Shown: piece after piece, positions 5,646 through 11,235 of the stretch
How the letters are laid out: the number at the start of each line of letters is the position of its first letter
Numbering within the stretch: position 1 is the first letter of the stretch
NCBI GenBank assembly: GCA_934623545.1
Contig: CAKTVN010000034.1
Coordinates: 1-11,235, forward strand
Length of the DNA stretch: 11,235 nucleotides
Direction of reading: 5' to 3'
Origin: an uncultured Oscillospiraceae bacterium
GTDB lineage: Bacteria; Bacillota; Clostridia; Oscillospirales; Oscillospiraceae
The notes under the pieces: model-generated
Told to the model about the DNA's origin: nothing
Databases searched by the model: none
Seen by the model: the letters and a program-made list of their open reading frames with translations, nothing else
Program-made: the position numbers and the translations under genes

Positions 5646-6539
5646 TCACTGGTCGTTCGTATAGCCGAAGTTGCCGATCAGATACTGGCTGTCGCGCCAG
5701 TTCTCCTTGACCTTGACCCAGGTCTGAAGGAAGACCTTCGTTCCCATGAACTTTTCACAGTCGGCGCGCGCCATTGTGCTGATCTTCTTGAGCATCTGCC
5801 CGTTCTTGCCGATGATGATCCCCTTGTGGCTCGGCTTTTCGCAGTAGATGGTCGCCTCGATGTCAATGATGCCGTCGTCCCGCTCCGAGAATTTTGTGAT
5901 CTCCACCGCGGTCCCGTGCGGGATCTCGCGTTCAAGATTCCAGAGCAGCTTTTCGCGGATGATCTCCGCCATGACCTGTTTTTCCGGCTGGTCCGTCACC
6001 ATATCCTCCGGGAAGAAGAGCGGACCCTCGACCGCAAATTTCTCGCACTCGGTCAAAAGCTCCGCTACGCCATCGTGCCATTTGGCGCTGATGGGGATGA
6101 CCGCCTCAAAGTCCATCTCATCCTGATAGGCAGCGATGACGGACAGCAGCGACTCCTTCTCGACCGTGTCGATCTTGTTGATGACCAGAATGCAGGGCAC
6201 GTCCGCCGCCTTGATCTGCGCGATCAGCTCCTTCTCCTGAATGCCGACGTTCGCGATCGGGTCGACCATCAGAAGCACCGCATCCACATCCGCGATTGAG
6301 CTTTTGACGACGTTCACCATGTAGTCTCCGAGCTTCGTGCGCGGCTTGTGAAAGCCCGGCGTGTCGACGAACACCAGCTGGCAGTCCTTGCGGTTGACAA
6401 TGGCGCAGATACGGTTGCGCGTCGTCTGCGGCTTGTGCGAGACGATGGTGATCTTTTCGCCGACGATGGCGTTGGTCAGCGTGGATTTGCCGACGTTCGG
6501 GCGTCCGGCAATGGTGATCATGGCAGATCTGTTTTTCAT
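5646..6539 (-). CDS. era: GTPase Era, 16S rRNA-binding ribosome assembly factor
   Basis: This 297-residue Era has the standard two-domain form. The GTPase domain carries GRPNVGKS (12-19), the TTRNR switch region (39-43), DTPGFHKP (59-66), NKID (121-124) and SAK (151-153). The C-terminal KH domain has GIIIGKNGQMLKKI at about 239-252. Era binds the 3' end of 16S rRNA during 30S maturation and may associate with the membrane. The ATG at 6539 follows GAGGG and lies 14 bases after ybeY, so the two ribosome-maturation genes are probably co-transcribed. No clear terminator follows before the promoter of the next gene. A recO gene, often next to era, is absent here. Confidence 0.97.
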   Translation of the reverse strand: MKNRSAMITIAGRPNVGKSTLTNAIVGEKITIVSHKPQTTRNRICAIVNRKDCQLVFVDTPGFHKPRTKLGDYMVNVVKSSIADVDAVLLMVDPIANVGIQEKELIAQIKAADVPCILVINKIDTVEKESLLSVIAAYQDEMDFEAVIPISAKWHDGVAELLTECEKFAVEGPLFFPEDMVTDQPEKQVMAEIIREKLLWNLEREIPHGTAVEITKFSERDDGIIDIEATIYCEKPSHKGIIIGKNGQMLKKISTMARADCEKFMGTKVFLQTWVKVKENWRDSQYLIGNFGYTNDQ

Positions 6540-6553
6540 ATGTGTTCCCTCTC

Positions 6554-7048
6554 TTATCTCGAAAGCTCAATGTCCGCGAGGATGGCTTCTTCTCTCGCGC
6601 GCATCTGGCGCTTCATCTCGCCCTCGTCCATATGGTCGTAGCCCAGCAGATGCAAAATGGAGTGGATCGTCAGATAGCCGACCTCCCGCTTCGCAGAGTG
6701 CCCAAACTGCTTTGCCTGCTCCTGCGCCCGCTCGAGCGAGATCGCCATGTCTCCGAGCGGCACGAGTCCCGTGCCGGGGTCCTGATATTCCTCCCAGCTC
6801 TCCGGGAGCTTTCCGGGCGTGAGCTCGAACATCGGGAACGACAGCACGTCCGTCGCGCGGTCGATCTCGCGGCTCGCCTTGTTGATGGCGCGGATGGTCT
6901 CATCCCCGCAGACAAAGACGTTGATCTCGCACGGGACGCTTACGCCCTCGCAGCGCAGCGCGGCATTGATGCACTTTTTGATGTGCGCCTTAACGGCAAG
7001 ATTTCCGATGCCCGGTTTTTCAAATGTGACGGCGATCCTGTGCTGCAT
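6554..7048 (-). CDS. ybeY: Endoribonuclease / rRNA maturation factor YbeY
   Basis: This 164-residue UPF0054 protein has the zinc-binding signature HSILHLLGYDH (H129, H133, H139). Upstream in the protein are ATDVLSFP and LGDMAIS, both typical of YbeY. It is a metal-dependent RNase involved in 16S rRNA 3'-end maturation and ribosome quality control. The frame opens further upstream, but the ATG at 7048 has AGAGGGA at usable distance and gives the expected N-terminus. The gene begins 29 bases inside phoH, so its translation is probably coupled to phoH. It precedes era by 14 bases; both products work on 16S rRNA and the 30S subunit. Confidence 0.96.
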   Translation of the reverse strand: MQHRIAVTFEKPGIGNLAVKAHIKKCINAALRCEGVSVPCEINVFVCGDETIRAINKASREIDRATDVLSFPMFELTPGKLPESWEEYQDPGTGLVPLGDMAISLERAQEQAKQFGHSAKREVGYLTIHSILHLLGYDHMDEGEMKRQMRAREEAILADIELSR

Positions 7049-8051
7049 GATTCTTCCCTCTTTCCGTATGGCTGCGCGGCGCGGACGGCGCGCGGCTCTG
7101 TTCAAACTGGTCGTAGGCGGCGACGATCTTCTGCACCAGCGCGTGGCGCACGACGTCGCTCGCGGTCAGGCGGCAGATGGCGATGTCCTCAATGCCGTCG
7201 AGCACCCGCACCGCCTCCTTCAGTCCGCTGACCTTGTCGGCGGGCAGGTCGATCTGCGTGACGTCGCCTGTGATGACGATCTTCGAGCCGAAGCCGAGGC
7301 GCGTCAGGAACATCTTCATCTGCTCGCGCGTCGTGTTCTGCGCCTCGTCGAGAATGATGAAGCTGTCATCCAGCGTCCGCCCGCGCATATAGGCAAGGGG
7401 CGCGACCTCGATATTGCCGCGCTCGAGATATTTGTTATACGTCTCCGCGCCCAGCATATCAAATAATGCGTCATACAGCGGGCGCAGATACGGGTCGACC
7501 TTGTTCTGAAGGTCGCCCGGCAGGAAGCCGAGCCGCTCCCCCGCTTCCACCGCCGGACGCGTCAGAATGATGCGGTTGACGCTCTTGGCACGGAATGCCG
7601 CGACCGCCTCCGCGACGGCGAGATAGGTCTTTCCGGTGCCGGCGGGACCGACACCGATCGTGACCGTATTTTTCTCGATCGCCTTGAGGTATTTCTGTTG
7701 TCCGATGGTCCTTGCCTTGATCGGGCGACCCTTGGCGCTGACGCAGACGACGTCGCGCGCGATGTTCGCGACCTCCGCCTCGTTCCCGGTCCGGACGAGC
7801 GAGAGGATGTAGCGCACCTTCTGCTCGTCGATCTCCTCGCCCTTCGCCGCGAGCGCCAGCAGCGACTCAAGCGCCCGCGCGCCCTGATCCGCCGCCTCCT
7901 CCTCGCCCTGGATCTTCAGCTCGTTGCCCCGGTTCGTGATCCGCACCGCGCACGCCGCTTCGATCCGCTTGAGATTTTCGTCGAAGGAGCCGAACACGTC
8001 GATCAGCTGCTCCACGCGCTCGGCATTGATGGTTCTTTCAATAATCTGCAT
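7020..8051 (-). CDS. phoH: PhoH-like ATPase
   Basis: This 343-residue PhoH protein has Walker A GPAGTGKT (135-142), the RPAVEAGERLGFLPGD segment (165-180), Walker B FIILDEAQN (231-239) and a VITGDVTQIDLP motif. An N-terminal domain of about 100 residues precedes the ATPase core, as in bacterial PhoH/YlaK relatives. The biochemical role is poorly defined; an RNA-linked ATPase/helicase role is suggested by its constant pairing with ybeY. The ATG at 8051 is preferred: AAGGA lies eight bases upstream, and the frame extension to a GTG at 8078 lacks support. It overlaps yqfD by 14 bases and ybeY by 29. The last ~20 residues are polar and arginine-rich and may have drifted under the overlap. Confidence 0.96.
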   Translation of the reverse strand: MQIIERTINAERVEQLIDVFGSFDENLKRIEAACAVRITNRGNELKIQGEEEAADQGARALESLLALAAKGEEIDEQKVRYILSLVRTGNEAEVANIARDVVCVSAKGRPIKARTIGQQKYLKAIEKNTVTIGVGPAGTGKTYLAVAEAVAAFRAKSVNRIILTRPAVEAGERLGFLPGDLQNKVDPYLRPLYDALFDMLGAETYNKYLERGNIEVAPLAYMRGRTLDDSFIILDEAQNTTREQMKMFLTRLGFGSKIVITGDVTQIDLPADKVSGLKEAVRVLDGIEDIAICRLTASDVVRHALVQKIVAAYDQFEQSRAPSAPRSHTERGKNHAAQDRRHI

Positions 8052-9240
8052 TGGCATCATCCTTAAAAATATCCGCACGCACCATGCGCGCGATCATTTC
8101 CTCGCATCGCAGCGAGGCGTACAGCCGGAACGCGCCGTTTTCGTGCTTCATGGAAAAGCTCGCCTCCTCGACCGTCCCGGCGATCATCTCCGCCTTTGCA
8201 CGCTTGAGCGTCATCTCCTCCAGTACCTGCTGTACCGTCTCCGCATCCAGAGACGCTTCCTCTGTATCATAATCGCTCCGGACCGTGATTTCAAGTGCCG
8301 CCGGAAGAGAATATCCCCCTGGGAGCGTCAGCGGATACGTTTTTGTCATTTTATCACAGGTCTCATCGGAAAATCCACTGTTTCCGAAAAGTTTCCACCG
8401 TTTTCTTCCGAGCACCAGACTGACGCTCCGGCGTGTCTGTCCGTTCGGGCTTTTGCGCAGCACCTTCTCCGGCAGGACGGTGCAGGCTCTGCGGCTGGTC
8501 GCGGCGTAAATTTCCGCCAACGCACCGGAGACCTGCGTCTTATAGCCCCAGTCCGTGTACGCCGAGACGAGCAGCTGCCCCTCCTGTACGACGTCTCCTA
8601 TCTTGCAGAGGCAGCTTCCCTCCAGCACGGACACGCGCGTAAGCACACCGCCGCGCGCCGCGAGCACGTTCTGCGCCGTCTTCCGGTCGGCGACGGCTTC
8701 CTCGACCGGGCGCTCACGCACTGTCACCACCGCGCAGCCGCCGTTCTGCGTCACGGTCAGCCACTGAAGCTCCGGGATCCGGCAGAGCATATGGTTCTTC
8801 AGCCGCTGCGGCTGGATGGACGGACCGAAGGTCCCGAAGCCGACGCCCAGCTGCTGAAGCTCGCGCAGAATTTTCTGCGCCGGAACGCGGTCGTTGCCCT
8901 CTACGTCGTAAAACCAGACGAAGCGCGTACACGCCGTCGCCGCAAGCGCCGCCAGCAGCAGCGCCGCGGGGAAAAAGGGTCTTTTCCGCAGTCCCTCGAA
9001 CAGCGTGCCGAAGCCGCCGCAGCGCAGAAGCTCCAGCTCGCACATCGCCTTCCTTGCCGCGACGTGCGCCAACGGCAGATCGCGCCGCAAAATGACCATC
9101 TCCGCCGTAAAATCATCCGTCTTCCGAAAATCCCGGAACGCGACGCGCCGCTTCGCCATCGCGCCGAGGATCCACTGCGGCGACGCGCCCGTGACCCGGA
9201 TGCGGCACCAGCCGGCAAAGAACCAGACCAGCCTCCACAT
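8038..9240 (-). CDS. yqfD: Sporulation protein YqfD
   Basis: This 400-residue YqfD has a short cytoplasmic N-terminal half with the motif FRDFRKTDDFTAEMVI, one transmembrane segment at about 89-110, then a large domain with VRERPVEEAV and an EGQLLVSAY segment typical of the family. In B. subtilis yqfC and yqfD are SigE-controlled and expressed in the mother cell; the exact role is not known. The start ATG shares one base with the yqfC stop (TGATG), so translation is coupled. It overlaps phoH by 14 bases. It fits the family along most of its length. Confidence 0.94.
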   Translation of the reverse strand: MWRLVWFFAGWCRIRVTGASPQWILGAMAKRRVAFRDFRKTDDFTAEMVILRRDLPLAHVAARKAMCELELLRCGGFGTLFEGLRKRPFFPAALLLAALAATACTRFVWFYDVEGNDRVPAQKILRELQQLGVGFGTFGPSIQPQRLKNHMLCRIPELQWLTVTQNGGCAVVTVRERPVEEAVADRKTAQNVLAARGGVLTRVSVLEGSCLCKIGDVVQEGQLLVSAYTDWGYKTQVSGALAEIYAATSRRACTVLPEKVLRKSPNGQTRRSVSLVLGRKRWKLFGNSGFSDETCDKMTKTYPLTLPGGYSLPAALEITVRSDYDTEEASLDAETVQQVLEEMTLKRAKAEMIAGTVEEASFSMKHENGAFRLYASLRCEEMIARMVRADIFKDDANADY

Positions 9241-9524
9241 CAGCGCCCGCCTCCCGCAAATAAGATCGCCTCGATCTTCCCGGTCACGGTCAGCCGGTCG
9301 CGCTGCATGAGCCGGAGCTCCAGTCCGCTTCCGCGGATGGTCACCGTCCCGATGTTCAGCGCTACGACGATCTCATGCTTCTCATATTCCAGTATGCCCG
9401 TATGGCAGTCCAGACTGCACTCACAGAAGCCGTTCAGCTCCATGCGCGGAAGCCCCGCGGCAATGTCGGACGGAAGGTCCAGCCTTCTCGACGCCTTTTC
9501 CAGCAGCTCTCTCCCCAGCGGCAT
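9240..9524 (-). CDS. yqfC: Sporulation protein YqfC
   Basis: This 94-residue YqfC is the usual family length and contains MELNGFCECSLDC and a C-terminal half of beta strands (EIVVALNIGTVTIRG). The frame is open far upstream, over 200 bases, but that extension is arginine/alanine-rich and unlike the family. The ATG at 9524 has a GGGGTGA ribosome binding site at about five bases and is chosen. It is the first gene of the yqfC-yqfD-phoH-ybeY-era run. A SigE-like promoter lies 30-60 bases upstream. Function is unknown beyond a sporulation link. Confidence 0.92.
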   Translation of the reverse strand: MPLGRELLEKASRRLDLPSDIAAGLPRMELNGFCECSLDCHTGILEYEKHEIVVALNIGTVTIRGSGLELRLMQRDRLTVTGKIEAILFAGGGR

Positions 9525-9555
9525 CGGATCACCCCATTTTCTATCAGCTGCTTTC

Positions 9556-9584
9556 ATTCTATGTTTTCCCGGCAGCCGGAATGC
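9556..9584 (-). promoter_or_regulatory. SigE-type promoter candidate for yqfC-yqfD
   Basis: On the minus strand CATAGAAT (9563 to 9556) matches the SigE -10 consensus CATACAMT at seven of eight positions. GCATTCC lies 14 bases upstream (9584 to 9578), a 4-of-7 match to KMATATT. The predicted start leaves a leader of about 25 bases with the yqfC ribosome binding site. In B. subtilis yqfC-yqfD belong to the SigE regulon. Confidence 0.5.
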
Positions 9585-9598
9585 GGCTTTGTCCGCAG

Positions 9599-9627
9599 CC
9601 ATAATGCGCCGCAGCGCGGCATAGGCT
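9599..9627 (+). promoter_or_regulatory. SigE-type promoter candidate for ylbJ
   Basis: CCATAAT at 9599-9605 (5 of 7 to KMATATT) is followed after 14 bases by CATAGGCT at 9620-9627 (6 of 8 to CATACAMT). The predicted start near 9634 would fall within the GGGGGTG box at 9632-9638, leaving a very short leader, which weakens the call. Confidence 0.35.
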
Positions 9628-9643
9628 GTATGGGGGTGTTTGG

Positions 9644-10726
9644 ATGAAGGACCGTACCGCCGTCCGCGAGGCGGCATATCTTCTGATGCTGAGCGCAGCG
9701 GCGGCTGCGCTGCTGCTGTTCCCGGAGGTCTCATCCGCGGCGGTCGTGCGCGGGCTGCTGCTCTGCGGGCGCGTCATTCTGCCGTCGCTGTTTCCGTTTT
9801 TCGTCTGCTCGGAGCTTCTGACCGAGCTGTCGCTCGCGCAGCTGCCCGCGCGGCTGTTTTCCGGTCTCATGCAGCCGCTGTTTCACATCCGGGGCGAGGG
9901 CGCTGCCGCGCTCGTGCTCGGCTTTCTCGGAGGATACCCTTCCGGAGCGCAGATCACGGCGCGGCTTTACGAGTCTGGCGCGGTTTCAAAGAATGAGGCG
10001 GAGCGACTGCTGCTCTTTTGCAACAATGCCGGTCCCGCGTTCATCGTCGGCGTCGCCGGAGCGGGCGTTTTCGGGAGCGCCGCCGCAGGCTTTCTGCTCT
10101 GGGGCGTTCACATTTTCTGCGCGCTTCTATGCGGCGTTCTGCTCCGTGGACCAAAGCTTCCTATGGTGCGCCGAAAAGGTGAGAATCGCTCCTCCGGCGG
10201 CGCGAGCTTTGCGCAGGCGTTCACCGCCAGCGTCCGAAACGCGGGCGCGTCGGCGCTTCAGGTCTGTATGTTCGTCGTGATCTTCTCCGTCTGCTCTGCC
10301 TTTTTTCAGAGCCTGCTGCCGGATGGGACACCTGCGCCGCTGCGCGTGCTGCTCGTCGGGATGCTGGAGCTGAGCAACGGCATGGCGGCGATGCAGTCCG
10401 CCGGCGCAAGTCTCCCGCTTGCCGCGTTTCTGCTCGGTTTTTCGGGGCTCGGCGTATGGGCGCAGACGCAGTCGCTGCTTGCGGAGAGCGGGCTCGATCT
10501 TCGGCGGTATCTGCCTGCCAAGCTGCTGCACGGGCTTCTGTCGGCGCTGCTCACCTGGGCGCTCACGCGGCTTCCCGCCGTGCGCGATGCGGCGCTTCCG
10601 GCGTTTTCCTCTGCCGGAGGCGCAAACACACTTCCGCTGCTTCTGCCGCTTTGGGGCATCGCTGGGAGCATTTGCCTCAGATTCCGCAAATTGATGTCTA
10701 GCAATCCGGTGCAAAAGCGTGTATAA
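9644..10726 (+). CDS. ylbJ: Sporulation integral membrane protein YlbJ
   Basis: This 360-residue polytopic membrane protein is of the YlbJ/nucleoside-recognition (Gate) type. The N-terminal signal-anchor-like helix (about 11-27) is followed by ILPSLFPFFV (45-54), GFLGGYPSGA (93-102) and LLLFCNNAGPAFIVG (122-136), the conserved family signatures. Further membrane segments extend to the C-terminus. YlbJ is a SigE-dependent sporulation protein in B. subtilis; its substrate is unknown. The ATG at 9644 is preceded by GGGGGTG. It diverges from yqfC, and both genes have SigE-like boxes between them. It is shorter than the ~400-residue B. subtilis protein, mainly in loops. A TATAAT for the next gene overlaps its stop codon. 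Confidence 0.93.
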   Translation: MKDRTAVREAAYLLMLSAAAAALLLFPEVSSAAVVRGLLLCGRVILPSLFPFFVCSELLTELSLAQLPARLFSGLMQPLFHIRGEGAAALVLGFLGGYPSGAQITARLYESGAVSKNEAERLLLFCNNAGPAFIVGVAGAGVFGSAAAGFLLWGVHIFCALLCGVLLRGPKLPMVRRKGENRSSGGASFAQAFTASVRNAGASALQVCMFVVIFSVCSAFFQSLLPDGTPAPLRVLLVGMLELSNGMAAMQSAGASLPLAAFLLGFSGLGVWAQTQSLLAESGLDLRRYLPAKLLHGLLSALLTWALTRLPAVRDAALPAFSSAGGANTLPLLLPLWGIAGSICLRFRKLMSSNPVQKRV

Positions 10727-10727
10727 T
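10699..10727 (+). promoter_or_regulatory. Weak promoter candidate for the four-cysteine protein
   Basis: A perfect TATAAT at 10722-10727 overlaps the ylbJ stop codon. The matching -35 position (TAGCAA at 10699-10704, 17-base spacer) is poor. Read-through from ylbJ is also possible. Confidence 0.4.
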
Positions 10728-10756
10728 GGACGCAGCTCAGGAAAGGCGGTGTCCGG

Positions 10757-10966
10757 ATGCTGTTCCGCAAGAAAATCGATCGTTACTGTACATATTGCCA
10801 GTTTGCCGGGAAGGTAGACGAGGAAACGATGATCTGTCAGAAGTACGGCATCGTCCCCGCCGCGCACCGCTGCCGCAAGTTCCGCTATGATCCGCTCAAG
10901 CGCGTGCCGAGCCGCCCGAAGGCAGGGTCCTTTGAGCAATTCGACAAAAAGGATTTTTCGCTCTGA
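10757..10966 (+). CDS. Small four-cysteine (probable zinc-binding) protein of unknown function
   Basis: This 69-residue, strongly basic protein has cysteines spaced as CxxC-x12-C-x11-C (C11, C14, C27, C39), consistent with a small zinc knuckle. The following CRKFRYDPLKRVPSRPK segment looks conserved in style with short hypothetical proteins of Clostridia (from memory, unverified). AGGCGGTG lies five bases before the ATG. It follows ylbJ by 30 bases. The last base of its TGA stop begins the terminator stem. No function is assigned. Confidence 0.8.
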   Translation: MLFRKKIDRYCTYCQFAGKVDEETMICQKYGIVPAAHRCRKFRYDPLKRVPSRPKAGSFEQFDKKDFSL

Positions 10967-10991
10967 ATGCCGCCCGCAAGGGCGGCATTTT
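10966..10991 (+). terminator. Intrinsic terminator of the four-cysteine gene
   Basis: A 10-bp perfect stem AATGCCGCCC / GGGCGGCATT closed by the tetraloop GCAA is followed by TT. The stem starts on the last base of the stop codon. The T-run is short but the helix is strong. Confidence 0.75.
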
Positions 10992-10992
10992 C

Positions 10993-11195
10993 GTCACCCC
11001 GGAGGGGTGACACCCTCTTGCACACGTAGGGGCGGACGACCTCGCGCAGCCGTCAGCGCCGAAGGCGCGCTACGGATGCGGCACACCCCTTGCGGGTGCT
11101 GTCCGCCCGCCGCGCCGGAGGCGCGGGAGTAGCTGCGTCCAAAGGACGCGGGAGGCTTTTCAACCCCGCTTTCTTTCTCGCATGAGAAAGAAAGC
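10993..11195. repeat. Array of GC-rich short-loop hairpins, non-coding
   Basis: Successive perfect stems with three- to five-base loops: GTCACCCC-GGA-GGGGTGAC (10993-11011), GCGCC-GAA-GGCGC (11056-11068), CACCC-CTTGC-GGGTG (11084-11098), CCGCGCC-GGA-GGCGCGG (11110-11126), GCGTCC-AAA-GGACGC (11135-11149) and GCTTTCTTTCTC-GCAT-GAGAAAGAAAGC (11168-11195). An outer helix GGGCGGAC/GTCCGCCC (11030-11037 with 11101-11108) encloses the second and third. No open frame here has a ribosome binding site or protein-like composition. It looks like a dispersed repeat cassette or structured RNA region; the rest of the window to 11235 shows no gene. Confidence 0.65.
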
Positions 11196-11235
11196 GCCGT
11201 TGACGGTCGAAAGAAAGAATACCAAAGGGGGATTT

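Noticed and set aside
5106..6299. 397-codon plus-strand frame across the hairpin block and era
   Set aside because: The first part translates palindromes and the rest is antisense to Era.
8052..8078. GTG start for phoH at 8078
   Set aside because: The ATG at 8051 has AAGGA at good distance and gives the normal N-terminus; the extension has no support.
7924..9624. 566-codon plus-strand open frame opposite phoH and yqfD
   Set aside because: It is an antisense shadow of well-recognised genes; its product is arginine/histidine/leucine-rich low-complexity with no family resemblance.
9525..9734. N-terminal extension of yqfC up to 9734
   Set aside because: It is unlike the family, covers the divergent promoter region and part of ylbJ, and the 9524 start has a good ribosome binding site.
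10993..11195. CRISPR array at the right end
   Set aside because: The hairpins differ from one another and are not evenly spaced direct repeats with spacers.

Overview
The window looks like a chromosomal segment of a GC-rich, endospore-forming member of the Clostridia, probably from the Oscillospiraceae/Ruminococcaceae side. The sporulation-specific proteins YqfC, YqfD and YlbJ point to an endospore former. The housekeeping genes resemble Bacillus subtilis yqf-locus products, and coding is strongly GC-biased at third positions. The taxonomic placement is an inference from gene content and protein style, not from a marker comparison.

Left part (1-2623). Two minus-strand genes form a tight pair: a Ser/Thr-kinase-like protein, then a zinc-ribbon, single-pass membrane protein that runs off the left edge. 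A plus-strand XRE-type regulator diverges from them. The 376-base gap between the kinase and the regulator holds a 272-bp segment (1826-2097) bounded by a 27-bp inverted repeat matching at 24 of 27 positions. The repeat starts with TA at both ends, carries an outward-facing -35-like box on each side, and encloses several hairpins. This is the least explained part of the window.

Middle part (2678-9524). A bidirectional terminator separates the regulator from a long minus-strand run. Read in the direction of transcription the run is yqfC, yqfD, phoH, ybeY, era, a 73-residue DUF1858 CxxC protein, trmK, a Nif3/DUF34 protein and yebC. yqfC through ybeY overlap one another, era follows ybeY after 14 bases, and trmK overlaps the Nif3 gene by 17 bases. 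The order is a condensed version of the B. subtilis yqf region, lacking yqfF/pgpH, dgkA, cdd, recO and the dnaG-sigA segment. Between the DUF1858 gene and trmK lies about 270 bp made almost wholly of hairpins. It ends in a terminator-like hairpin placed directly against the trmK ribosome binding site, which suggests either a dispersed hairpin repeat or an attenuating leader RNA.

Right part (9525-11235). ylbJ diverges from yqfC across about 120 bp that contains a plausible SigE-type promoter on each strand, fitting mother-cell expression during sporulation. A four-cysteine 69-residue protein follows ylbJ and overlaps its own terminator. The last 225 bases hold no credible gene and consist of a series of GC-rich, short-loop hairpins ending in a 12-bp pyrimidine/purine stem-loop.

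No rRNA, tRNA, CRISPR array, transposase gene or recognisable known riboswitch was seen.
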